This document shows positions 52,742-64,000 of a DNA stretch of 64,000 nt, one piece after another (the first letter of the stretch is position 1; every line of letters starts with the position of its first letter). A model generated the notes under the pieces. It was not told the origin of the DNA. It worked only from the letters and a program-made list of their open reading frames with translations, and made no database searches. The stretch comes from Trochalopteron elliotii (Eukaryota; Chordata; Aves; Passeriformes; Leiothrichidae). The stretch covers positions 220,090 to 284,089 of the forward strand of contig JANPWX010019930.1 of assembly GCA_024734555.1 (NCBI GenBank). Reading direction: 5' to 3'. A program made the translations under genes and the position numbers.

Positions 52742-55700
52742 CTAAGCTTCAGAAAGGGGACGGATTAATACTCCTGAATTCCAGGAGAGTAATTATACAA
52801 TTGCACAATTGAGAGATGAATAAAAGATATTTCACTGTTTTTCCACTCTACAATGCACAGAAAATAATTTTCTTTTTGTTTTTGTGATCCCAATTTATTT
52901 TTCATCATGTGCTTAGCACATTAACCTTTCAGTCAATGCTCACTCAGACACTTAATTTTTATCAATAATGAACAAAGCTGCAATTTTAAGAAGTCAGAAA
53001 TATCTCACAGACTAGTATTGAGAATTTGAGAAAAACCTGCAATACTTTTTGTTTGATACTTTTTGTTTTGCAGTAATTATTAAGAAGAGATTTTATATTA
53101 TTTCAGATATTATGCATGTCATTACTGTCAAGGGAAAGTTTGTGACACGGAAAAATCTGTGCTGCTAAGTTCTCCAGCAGGTCTTCTGTTGCATTTTATC
53201 GGAACCCATATTTGTGGGAAAAGAAAAAAAGGAAAAGAGAAAAACATTTAAAAAATAAATGAAGAAAAAAAGGAAAAAAAAGGATCTTAGCCTTCAGAGT
53301 TTAAGGCAAAGTGCAATGTTTTACCACAAATATATTGAAATAGATGATTTGTTGTGCAACATTTACCAAATTCCAGAGTCTTTCCCTTTCCCTGAGTCAT
53401 TTAGAACTACCTTTTGTAAAGGGTGAGGTACACGTTTGAGCACTCTGCTAAAAACCCTTCCTGAGCTCCCACAGCAGGTTGGATCCCACTTTAAGTCCCA
53501 GAGCAAATGAGAGCTCACTTTTGTGCTTGAGATTCCGCACCAAGGGAAGTGCCTGCCTTAATTGAGCTGTGGGGTCAGCCAGGATGGGGTCAGGCAATTG
53601 GAGAATTTCAGCTTCAGGGCAAACATGAAGTCAGTGTAATCAATTCATAAATTCACAACTGTACCTAAACAACTCCAAGAACGGTAATAGAAGTGTATTC
53701 CCAAGGTCACCACACCATTTGATGAGCTCTTCATCTTTTCCTTTAGGAAGTCAAGGGAAAAATGGAGACACATTTAGTTTTTGTCATAATTCCATTCCAA
53801 AGTTTAACTATATGACCCAGTTAGAATTAATCTCAGCATAAATGCATCTCTTAAGTCTTCAAGATGACCACTGAAATCAGGTGATCCAACATCAGTTCTC
53901 AAATTCCCAAAATAACGAAACATGTACATTATGTAAGGAGACATATGTAAGGAGAATAATGTTACAATAACAAAACAAAATTATTAATATCCATTAGCTC
54001 TATTAAATCATGACAATCTGAGTGAGATATGGATTGCAATTCCCTTTTCTGTGAATGAGCAGTGAGAAGCAGGCATGTGTTGCAGGCACTTCATACAGGA
54101 CCAGCAGACAAAATGTGTTAGGGAAAAAATATTTTGAAGTAGAAAGAAAATAAATAATTACTAACTTCACATTTCTTGGGGGAAAAAAAGAGGAAGAAGT
54201 AGGGGTGACAAAAATAGGTGAAATCTAATATATTAGTAATAATCTTTATTGGGCTACGCCTGTGAACAGAGGTTAATGATAAGAAAAAAGCTCAGTGTTT
54301 CAGTGTTGTGAGATAGTTGCAAATTCTCCAAGAAGATGGGTCATCAATATTGAGAATAAAGTCTTGAACAACCTAACAGCCTTCAGAAGAGCACCTCAAA
54401 GTTTTCAAGGGATGAAAAAAAATCCTTCAGTAATTGATCCAAGCAATCTTTAAATAGTGAAACAGAGGCCAGAAGTAATGCAAAGATACAACTGAGATTT
54501 TTAGACTTGTTTTAACGACAGGACTCTGCAAAAAGTACATTTCAAAATAATGTTAGCCATTTCTGCTTCAGGATTTCAGAGCCTCTTGTTACTCTCTGTT
54601 TCACTGGCAGTAGGAGGAAGTATTCCTGCAGGACAAACCTTTGACGCCTACTTAATAATTCCCACATTCCACCCCTGCTGTCTTGCATTAGTTTCAATTT
54701 ATTATACATCATGTTTAAAATTTAGGCACTGCAGATGGCTCTGACAAAGGACTTCATCACGTTCATGTTGAATCGATGGCTAATTAATTGACTTAATCTA
54801 CTTGCTTAATTTTGAAAGGTAGAACCTTGAATAAAGATTGACTTCCCCTGCATGGACATTTATACGACTTTGACATTTGCTGTCTGACTATCTTCTTTAA
54901 TAAAAATATGCCCTTCAGATGAAATGCTGAGTCATTATAACAATAACAATAGCTGTTAAAATTATATCCAGAGCGTTTCATTAGCACTTCTCTCAGTGAG
55001 ACACTTTGATATAAATTAATGTTGCCCTATACCGGGGAAAGAAATTCAATTATTTTTTTCAAGGTTAATTCATGGAATGAATTGAGGCCCAGGTCTTGCA
55101 AAGCCCACTTCGGTTGTCAGGATTTGGACTCTGTTTCTCTCATATTTGGTTTGAAGAAGATGGCAATGAATTTGATAGCAGGCCAGTAAGTAAAAGCTGA
55201 AGTATTTTGGTAAACTGAACTGTAAAATATATTCTAGAAAAACACAGAATTTGAAAAATCTCTTGAAGTGTGGAGTTCATTCTCTTGCCATGCTGTATAA
55301 TCTGCTGTAAAAGTGCTTGCTTCTGTTACTGAATACAAGGGAATTTTCCACCTGTCTTCCTTTAAAAATTGTTGGCTTTTTGGGAACTGTTAACCGATTC
55401 CAAGCTTAAATACCATCATAAATGGATTTTCCTTTGTCCTTGTGAGTAAAATTTACCTGTTTTTACCTATTGAGTAAAATATTGCTCTGAGGTTTATTCA
55501 GAGCTTCTCTTACCTTTTGCCTTCTGAGCCATCTGTGGAGAGGATTTTTGTCTGATCTGATATTTATTCTATATTTTACGACAAGAGAATGATTTATCAC
55601 CTATCTCTTATATTCTGTGTTCTAATTCTCTTGGGCATCCTAACAACACTTTTGCATCCCTTTCAGCTTGATCTTTTCCTTAAACCTGCAATCAAGATTA

Positions 55701-56469
55701 GTGTTCAAGGGTTTGTTTTGTTTTCTTTTTTATCAAATACAAATTCCTCATGGGTAGATGATGAGCAAACCTTTATATTGTCCTACTATTTTTTGGCTTC
55801 AAGTTTTGTAGTATATATTTTTGCTGTTGCACCTCCAATAAATTTCTTTTCATTGATAGGTTTCCTTCTGTTCAATTTCAGTTTTCAAAAGCACTGAGTA
55901 CTTCCCACGTACCAGTATGTGGTGTGTTTTCCACAGGCTTCAACACCGTTTCAAAATACTGTTTCAAATTATTGATTCCGATGAGAAGAAGACTTAATTA
56001 AATGAACGAAATGAGCAGAAATCCAGTGCCAGGCACAAGAAATTTGAAATCCCAACCTTGGAATTTGGAACAAACAAAATGGAAGTACAAAATCAAATAA
56101 AGAATTTAATTGTTTTCAATTTTCCATTTTTTTTCCTTTTGTATTTTTTTTCCTGGAAGCTTCATTTATATCATAGGCACTGTTTCAGGAGAAAAAAAGG
56201 GGTAAAGAAAATTCCTGAGAACATTTGTTTATTTGCAAATGTTTCCATAGTGAGACCTTCCAAGGCTCCTGGACATTGATTTAGATAGTAATTTTCTATC
56301 CATATACTTATGAAGGAATGATATCTTAGGATCTTAAGTACTTAAGCATATGATTAAACCTTCCCTGAATGGATATAAGTGTTCATACAGTTCATCTTCA
56401 GTTGAAATGCTTTCCAGAACTATTTCACTTGTTTTATTTAAGGAGTTTGGCTTGGCTTTTTTTGGGGGG
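52742..56469. other. AT-rich non-coding stretch
   Basis: No gene or transposon recognised. A possible 19-bp minus-strand segment (ATGGCTCAGAAGGCAAAAG) with splice-like borders at about 55513-55531 is too short to call. The plus-strand frame 55589-55897 is hydrophobic because of T-rich sequence, with no supporting signal. Confidence 0.5.
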
Positions 56470-56503
56470 GTGTTGTTATTGTTGTTGTTGTTGTTTTGTT
56501 GTT
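56470..56503. repeat. (GTT)n trinucleotide array
   Basis: About ten GTT units with interruptions, preceded by a run of seven G. Confidence 0.88.
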
Positions 56504-56520
56504 TTCTGGATGGTGGTGTT

Positions 56521-56582
56521 ATTTTTTAATTATTTTTTTTTACATTTAAAAATTATTTTTAAATTTTATTTTTATATTTTAA
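56521..56582. repeat. AT-only low-complexity tract
   Basis: Almost exclusively A and T with T-run and TTTAAAA motifs. Confidence 0.75.
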
Positions 56583-56996
56583 CAACAGTAATTCATGACA
56601 ATGTAGTTAAAATGTAAATTGTAAAGGAGTGATCCAGACTGAATGTTTTCCCTGGACTGCGGTCTTCATAATCTCACAGATTCTAGCTTCTTATATTCTA
56701 GAAGCTGAAAATTTTCCTTACACTTGTGAGAGAATTAAGTCATGAAGAATGTGAAAATCTAGCACCTACAAATTTCCAAATACCTGAGGTAGATTAAAAA
56801 AGCACATAGTATTTTTTTCTTTCAGTAAAACTATAATTGTCCTCTTGGTTATTTTGGATAGGTTTTGCCCACTTTAACTCTTCCTCCAGTAGAGCAACAC
56901 CTATCAAGTTCTGAAATAAAAGTTATCTGTTTGTAATTTTGAAGTGACTGTGACATCTTTCGGTAAAATGAGAAGAAAATTCCTTAACTAAGTATT

Positions 56997-57281
56997 GTGG
57001 GATTTTTTTTAACCCATTATTGTTTACCAGAGACATTAGAAAGAGTTGCAGTTGCAAAAAATCCAATATTAGTTCTGAAGACTAAATATGTTCTTAGCTG
57101 TGTCTTTAGGGAATTTTTTGTGTCCTTAACCAGCACCACTACAACAATTGAAGAAAATATGCCATCTTTTACCGATTTTGCATGTGAGGATAGGAGGAAA
57201 GATATGTTGGATTGTGATGCACCTCTTGAAGAGCCAATTTTTCATGTTCCAGATAAGAGCTCTGTCAACATTAGACTATGA
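56997..57281 (+). other. Unexplained 94-codon open frame
   Basis: A non-repetitive open frame ending TGA at 57279-57281. The second half is acidic and hydrophilic (ENMPSFTDFACEDRRKDMLD, then LEEPIFHVPDKSS), and an acceptor-like 'gtgtccttaaccag' precedes that half. Eleven bases after the stop there is a run of eight A. It has no ATG start in good context and no recognisable family. It could be a terminal exon, a decayed retrocopy or chance; chance is favoured. Confidence 0.2.
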
Positions 57282-57325
57282 ACCATAAACAAAAAAAATT
57301 ATAAAGCTATGTAATTAAGAGGTTG

Positions 57326-57340
57326 TTTTTTTTTTTTTTT
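57326..57340. repeat. Poly(T) run
   Basis: Fifteen consecutive T. Confidence 0.85.
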
Positions 57341-59767
57341 CGTTCCAAATGGCACAGTAATTGCAGGCTTTGGAGTAGGAGGTTCAAGAAGTGTTGAGGA
57401 CTATACACAAAATACTTATCCAAAATTATTCCACATTCATGTTCTGCTGACATTGGATAGCAATATGTTTAGAAGTATTTGATATTGATTCAGAAAACAA
57501 AGTGTTTTTCATGATCTGTTTTTTTCTGATTCCTTTTTTAGAGGGAGGGTCTCTAAATACTGAGTAGATTTGTAGACAATATATACATAAAATATGTATA
57601 CACATGTTATACATGTTACACATAAAATCCCTTAATTCTAGGAATTCTTTGAGAAGTGCTGGGTACAAGGAGGTAGGACAAGGCTATTAGCCTATAATTT
57701 TCTGGTTTTTAATCAAAATATTAGTCCTAAAATAATGTAGTTCATCACTAGTTCCTTCATCATAGTTAGAAAATCCATTTTAAAACATGAGCATTTCCTG
57801 CTCAGGAAATCAAAGCTTTCTTTTTTTTCCCAGATGGTTCAAAGGATTTAGGTAAACTTGTCCTTTCAAGACATTTCTGGTGTCCATAGTGTCATCATAT
57901 CTTTTTAAAAAAGATTCTTTCCATCAGCTTTGACTTTTATTACCAGACAGCAGGTACACTTGTTGAAAACTAGAGCAGCGCAAATGCAAACACGATTTTT
58001 TTTCCAGAGCACACTTCCTATATTTTTTTAGGGACAGTATTTTCATACACAGTCAGAAAGAAAACCTCTTACTGGGTTATAAAGAAACATGGCATTGAAC
58101 AAATGTTTTTCTCATTGTAATTAAGGTATTGAGGCCAATGGCAGCAGGGCTTGGTCAACACTTAACACTTAAAAATCCATTTGAAATACACAACCAAAGT
58201 ATGTATGGTTATTCTAGACTATTCTATTAGATTGTTCTATTTTTTTTTCCCCATATAATTCAATGGCTTGTGCAGTTTTTTTTTTGTACCACGGCAAATA
58301 ATAGCCTCAGATGTGTGAACAATTACTTTGCTGACATCATCTTACAGCAAAAGGCAGCCCGCACTTAATAACAGCTCTTCAGAAAGGTGACACTGTGTTA
58401 ATTAACACCATGGAGAAGAACATGAGGATAAATTGTGGCTACACAAGGTTGTCAAGTGGTCAGAAAGTAGCTCAGAATCACTGAAGAAAATAATAATGCT
58501 TGCTTCATCACAGTTATGGACTGTACTCAAGAATATAATTAATAAGATTAGTTGGCAAAAAAAAGTCTTAATAATAGAGTTATCTGTCCTCCTATGGAAG
58601 GATTCCCTAATTAAAAATGTAGCAGATAAGAACCATGCAGAGCATAGAGCTTTAGGGTTTTTTAAGAGATAAACAGGATTAATTACCCTATAATTGTAAC
58701 ATAATTGATAATTTCATTTTTCCAAGGACATTTTTTTGGATCACATTGCTCTATTTAATTATGCAAATGAATAGACAATATGTTGAATATTCACCTCAGA
58801 AGATCCATATATATATATTTCTAAGGTAAAAATCCCCCTAATTAACGTAACAAATTTTTAGTTATGGACATAAAAAAAAGATCAAATCAAGTGATTTTCA
58901 AAGCACAATAAAAAAAATCGTAAAATTCACAATAAAAATAATCTGTTCTCTACAGAGCCACTCCAGCATTTCTGTCTTATAAATAATTGATTAACAAAGT
59001 TTAGCACACGTTTTTTAAAAACGCGTAAGAAAAGTAAGATTATTTGTTGTGCAATCATATTGTTTTCCTAGAGAATGGCTGATATTCTGTGGGAAGTTTC
59101 TTTCTAAAAATTTTAAGAAATAAATAATCAATCAATTAATAAATTGTCAATTTTTAATATTAATTTATTATTTGATAAATTTTATAAAATTCTGATGTGC
59201 TGAACAGTTTTATGCAGGGTTTTTTCAGATGCAAAGTTTTTTCAGACAAGGAAACATATTTGCAACAGGAGTCTGCTTTTTCCAAATACAAAACGAGTGT
59301 AAATCAAACCTGAGTGACGCCACATGACAGCTCAGACTCACAAGCAGCAGGTGGCAGTAGGTTATTTATTAATTTAACATTGTGTTGCAGTGGATCTACG
59401 TTCCTATCATTTACAGAAATTGCAGAAAATATGTGCATTAATTAATTAATGAGTGTTTAAAGTCCTTTCTCATTGTTTACTTCAAACATATACATCCTGC
59501 CTCCTACTCCTGACACAGGGGTTTATCAATCCGAAAATAAAAGGGAAGGTGATCTCTCAAATAGAGTTGTACACTGTCAGAGCAATTTTATATGATTATA
59601 AAATATCTCTTTGTTGCTACTTTTTAAAGATGGATATCTACACCTCTCATACAAAGGACTTTGGGAAGTTAGAGGGATAATATAGGAGAAGTACTTCCTT
59701 TAAAGCCTTAACATGGCGTGTCAAGCATTAAAGGATCAGAGGCATGGTTAGCAGCAGTTACAGTAGA
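57341..59767. other. Very AT-rich non-coding stretch
   Basis: No gene or element recognised. The parts around 58680-59180 are especially rich in TAA/ATT motifs. Confidence 0.55.
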
Positions 59768-60890
59768 ACCACAGAATCTCAGGATGTTTTGGGTTGGATA
59801 GAAGCTCAAAGCCCACCAGGTACCACCCAGTGCCATGGGCCAGGACATCTTCCACTGTCCCAGGCTGCTCCAAGCCCCAGTGTCCAATCCTAACCCTAAC
59901 CCTAACCCCTAACCCCTAACCCCTAACCCCTAACCCCAAATCTCTCCCCCCTCACTGCCCCCCCTTTGGACATCCAGGGGCACCCACAGCTTCTCTGGGC
60001 ACCCTGTGCCAGGGCCTCCCCACCCTCCCAGGGAACAATTCCTTCCCAAGATCCCATCCAGCCCTGTCCTCTGGCGGTGGGAAGCCATTCCCTGTGTCCT
60101 GTCCCTCCAGCCCTTGGCAATTGTCTCTCTCCATCTTTCCTGCAGCCCCTTCAGGCCCTGCAAGGCCACAGTGAGGTCACCCCAAAGCTTCTCCTGTCCA
60201 GGCTGAGCAATGCCAGCTGTGCCAGCCTTTCCTCCCAGCAGAGCTGCTCCATCCCTCTGCTCATCCTGGAGCCTCCTCTGGCCTGGCTCCAGCAGCTCCA
60301 GCTCCTTGCTGTGCAGGGCCCAGGGCTGGGGCAGCTCTGCAGGTGGGGTCTGAGCTGAGGGGGCAGAGGGGCAGAATCCCCCTGCCCTGCAGCCCACGCT
60401 GGGGCTCAGCCCAGCACAGGGGTTTGGGGTCCCAGCTCTGCCCCACAGCACCCCCAGGGCTCCTCCAGGGCTGCTCCATCTGCTCAGCCCCAGCCTGGAT
60501 CCTCCTGAACCAGGGCCAGCCCCAGCCCCTGGCCTGGTTAAAGCTCCTGAGATCTCTATGGGCCACACCTGGGGATGTCCAGGTCCCTCTGGATGCCATC
60601 CTGTTCCTCAGGGGTGTCATTGCAGCCTCAGCTTGGTGTCACCTTCAGACCTGCTGAGGGTGCCTCAGTCCCTCTGTCTGTGTCAGTGGTTCAGATATTA
60701 AATAGTACTGGTCCCAGTACAGACCACTGAGGGACACCACTGGTCACTGATGTCCATCAGTGCTCTGACCTGTTGTCTGCAATCCTATTTAAGTGACCAT
60801 CCAGCCACTTTCTTATGCATCTAACAGCTCACTTATTAAATCCATTTTCTTTCTCCAGTTTAGAGAAGGATATTGTGAAAGGCTGTAGTT
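59768..60890 (-). mobile_element. Longest CR1 LINE copy, antisense, GC-rich
   Basis: About 1.1 kb of CR1 in antisense. The 3' end lies at the left ('accacagaatctcagga', 'gttggatagaagctc'), interrupted by a telomere-like array at 59889-59940. The following blocks are diagnostic: 'cacccacagcttctctgggcaccctgtgccagggcctccccaccctcccaggg', 'caggtggggtctgag', 'gtccaggtccctctggatgccatcctgttcct', 'cttggtgtcaccttcagacctgctgagggtg', 'gggacaccactggtcactgatgtccatcag', and 'gtttagagaaggatattgtg' near 60860-60880. The 212-codon minus-strand frame 60568-59930 is an ORF2 C-terminal remnant (LELLEPGQRRLQ, then GQEKLWGDLTVALQGLKG). The RT catalytic motifs lie outside the copy. The right part (about 60660-60890) is more AT-rich and diverged. 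Inactive. Confidence 0.93.
59889..59940. repeat. Telomere-like interstitial repeat (CCCTAA/CCCCTAA)
   Basis: Reads CCTAA, two CCCTAA units (59894-59905), four CCCCTAA units (59906-59933) and CCCCAAA. On the minus strand these are TTAGGG and TTAGGGG. The array sits inside the CR1 copy where the family normally has 'ccaacctggccttgaacacttccaggga'. It may be telomeric DNA captured during break repair, or local slippage from a CCTAA-like CR1 motif. Confidence 0.9.
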
Positions 60891-63800
60891 GGCAGAAACA
60901 AGTGACTGGAACTAATACGTCTAAGAGGAGAGCAAAGACTGTATCAATTATATGAGTATATTTGTGTGAATGATACCAATTCACTCCAAACAGCCCTGCC
61001 CAAAATTCCCAGTAATTCTGGGGAAATTACAAGGCTGCTCGAGACTTGTGTCACAATGTTTTATAAGAGTATGCAATTGAACTATAGAATGGGGAAATAA
61101 TGGTAGTCATCAGTAGCAGCTGCCTATGCAATAAGTATCCTTTTAAAGTCATGACTGCAGCAGGAAAAGCATTAGAGAAACATTGATTTTTGCAGTGTGA
61201 CATTCTAATTAGATAAAGAAATGCAGAAACTTTTTGAGAGCAGTACTTGAGTACTTGATGTGAACACATCTTCTCTGTAATTTTGGTGATGATAGTAGTT
61301 TTCATTGTGGATAAAGCTATTTAATTTCTTTCTGTTTTCTTTAATTGCATGTGGCAGCTTCTTTTGTTCATGGCTATGTGAGGAGAGAAGAATCTTAAAG
61401 AATTTGCACAAGAGTGTCCAACTAATCTCTACCTGCTGACACAGTCTCTGTCAGACTGTGTGTGTGTCCCATTTCTTGTAATAGAGGAAATTATGATCAC
61501 TTCCAAAGAAATTTCAGTTAAGAAATAACTCTCTCTAAACTTTGCAGCACTTACATGAATGCTGAATAATAAGACACAGTAGGACTTTATGCAAAAAAGT
61601 TCTTTTTGGTACCAACTATTCTTCAAATCTGCATTTATGTGAGGGCTTTTAAAGCTACAGGTGAGTGTAGGAAATGCACTTCCTTCTGAACTGGAAAAAA
61701 ATTTTACAGTACAAATATATATATTGTATTGGTGCTATGAGGGTTGGAATGAAATCGGATAAATAAGTTAGCACAAGTAAGACTTTCTTCAGACACCTGT
61801 CCCACCTACTAATCATCAAAGCATTTCTAAAGAATATTAGAAATGGCCAATATGTTAACATATGAGGTACCATTCTAGTTACTCCTGATAATCTGCTTTT
61901 CATCTACATGTGAAGCTGTTGGCATAAAGGCATTATATCATACAAAGTCTGATTTTAGTACAATATCCTGGCTGTACAGTAACTACTTTACGGATTCCAA
62001 TTTTATTTAGTAATACAGTTTAATGCTTGGTGAGACACAGATTTGAATAACCTTGCTGCATGACAATCTGTTTCATTTCAAACAGATAAGTAAGATGCAG
62101 GGGATTTATATTACTCAAGTTCATTATATGTAAAAAGAAGAACTTAAAGTACTTGATTCAGCTTAACAATCCACATTCAGACTGATTTGCCTCACTGAGT
62201 TCAACAGTCACAAGAGGAGATATCACACTGCCAGCAATGCATCAGATCAGCTGGATTTGTCTTGTCCAGCCTTGAAAAAAATCCAAGTACTGACCATATA
62301 AATAAACTGAAATATATGCATTTCATTTATCTGCATGCATTTGTCTGTACCTTTTTTTCTGAAAATGACATCAAATGATGTTAGGTTATGAAGCTGACTA
62401 GTCATATGATGTAAATGTGAGGAGGAAACAGCATATTTTAAATTTTTAACTTGTCTGGCCATAGCAAAACAACTAAACACCACAGACCATTTTTACTGTA
62501 TCTTATCTATCTTTGAAATAGTTACTTGTTTACCCTATGCCCTTGGAATTAATACCAGAGTAAAGAAACTTCTTAATTTTCAAAGTGTTATGAGGTTTTA
62601 ATTGGGTTCCTAGGAATCAGAGGATTTTGATAATCAGAAAGTCACAATTAACTTATGAATATTGTCAGTAAATCCTATACTACAATTCCTAGAATGTCTG
62701 TAAGCTGAAGTAAATTGATTGGTTAATCCATATATTATAATTTTTGATTTTTGCATATTAAAAACATCACTCCCTGCTTACATTGAATCTGGTTTCTCAG
62801 AAAAGCATTTACCTATTGCTCTCACTGGTGTAGTTCAGGGTATGTGGTTTTACAGTACCTTGCTATGATGATTTCTGATTTCTCTAAAGATGTGCAAACA
62901 CACACACCTCACCCCACCCCACTCCCCTTACATGCAGAGTAAATGATCTTTAACTACTTATAGGTTCATATGAAAAAGGAAATTTCCAAAGATTGTAAAG
63001 TTATTTCTTGAAAATTAGTTCTGAATGACTTTAACTACACATATTTAGGCATGATTTTCCATATTCAATATATCTTTTACTAAGCACAAATGTGCATAAA
63101 AGGATTTTCTTAAAAGTATAAACATTCAAACTGTTGGTAAGTCAAGTTATAAGTTTGCAGTATTTTGGAAAAACTTTTGTATCAAAATGACCAAGTCTCA
63201 AAAAAGAGTCTCAATATTAAATCACTATGTAACAAAAAACACACTGAAATTTGTGGGCAGGCCAGCAACATCAGCATGTTTGACTTCTTTTTTTTTTTAT
63301 CAATTAATATGGAAAATTCTGCTTAAATTATATATGAGATTATAGCATTTATTGTTTACTTTTATTCTTGCATGACCTTAAATAGTTATTTAGAAAATAA
63401 AAACTAGTATAACCTATTATTATAACAAGGAAAATAAGCAAATTATGAATTTTCCATAGGGATATGCTTGGTAATTTTTTGCTAACTAAAGAAAAACTGA
63501 AGTAATAACAGGTTGAACAGCTTGCACCTGTTTCTGGATGTTTTGTCATATGAGGCACAGAAGCAGAGACAAAAAGTCTGTCTGGGGATGCTGAAATCTG
63601 ATTTGTGTTCAGGTTCCCATATCCGTCTGGCTCAGCAGATTCTTACATTGGAATTAGGTACCTACATCTCCTGAGCAGGCTGTTGTCATCCATTTGAAGA
63701 CCAGGTTGTCCTCCACTCAAATAAACCCCACAAATAGTTCATTCAGGTTTTTCCAGGCTGTTCCTACTTCATTGTAGTGAGCAGAGGTTTTCTCCAAGTA

Positions 63801-64000
63801 CTGTGGGCTGCTGCCCAAAGGTGGCATCTAATTGTTAATCAGACAGGATTTTATGAATGCAGACAGTTGGTCACAAACAGGGAATAGTTACAAGGTCTTG
63901 ATAATAAGAGTGCCACTGGCTCTCAGAAAAGGAAAGAAATTATTTGTTTTACACCTACCAGTCCTGTAGTGCTACAGCCATAATCTTCCTCTCTCCTAGG
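60891..64000. other. AT-rich non-coding stretch
   Basis: No gene or transposon recognised to the right edge. It contains a CA/CCCCA-rich tract at 62895-62928 and a short T run at 63288-63298. Minus-strand frames at 61051-61411 and 61655-61903 show no domain. Confidence 0.5.
62895..62928. repeat. CA/CCCCA-rich tract
   Basis: A short (CA)n run passing into CACCCC-type repeats. Confidence 0.75.

Noticed and set aside
55513..55531. 19-bp minus-strand segment starting ATG with acceptor and donor-like borders
   Set aside because: Too short to support, and its phase does not join to the 52673-52741 candidate without a stop.
1..64000. Search for CRISPR arrays, prokaryotic operons, phage or plasmid modules, rRNA and tRNA genes, and endogenous retroviral LTRs
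   Set aside because: No regularly spaced repeats, no operon-like gene packing, no recognisable tRNA/rRNA and no clear LTR pair or retroviral coding remnant was seen by eye.

Overview
This window looks like a stretch of bird (avian, plausibly passerine) nuclear genome. It is AT-rich, non-coding-looking DNA with no operon structure, no dense reading frames and none of the signals of a prokaryotic genome. The organism call rests mainly on repeated 5'-truncated copies of the CR1 family of non-LTR retrotransposons. Their 3' ends carry the typical avian 'tgattctgtgattct' / 'cacagaatcacagaat' tails, and some copies still show recognisable C-terminal ORF2 (reverse transcriptase protein) sequence. I could not identify any known gene with confidence. 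The window is best read as intergenic DNA or very large introns.

Layout. 1-13.4 kb: an (AAAG)n microsatellite at the left edge, an A-rich run, a 170-bp AAC/AAT array, an AT palindromic stretch, a TTTG-rich tract, and two diverged copies of an unidentified ~125-bp sequence (9964-10093 and 10744-10867). 13.4-25.2 kb: a long (TTTG)n tract, an internal CR1 fragment (15.5 kb), a CR1 3' end (20.6 kb), and an (AAATAT)n array (24.7 kb). 25.4-43 kb: CR1 copies at 25.4-26.0, 29.8-30.1, 39.7-40.2 and 42.7-43.0 kb in otherwise unremarkable AT-rich DNA. 43-53 kb: slightly less AT-rich DNA with two more CR1 or CR1-like pieces. It also holds the best coding candidate, a pair of minus-strand splice-flanked segments (52673-52741, then 51140-51105 with a stop codon and a nearby AATAAA). 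53-64 kb: AT-rich DNA, then the longest CR1 copy (59768-60890, GC-rich), interrupted by a short telomere-like array (TTAGGG/TTAGGGG on the minus strand).

Several other short open segments have good splice-site consensus on both sides (plus strand 18481, 32324, 41443; minus strand 11263, 25267). They are recorded as hypotheses. In 64 kb of AT-rich DNA such coincidences are common, and not all of them can belong to one gene. The longest open frames are CR1 ORF2 remnants or translations of simple repeats. I found no evidence for a novel biological system; the most useful leads are the candidate minus-strand terminal exons, the telomere-like insertion in CR1 and the unidentified duplicated sequence.
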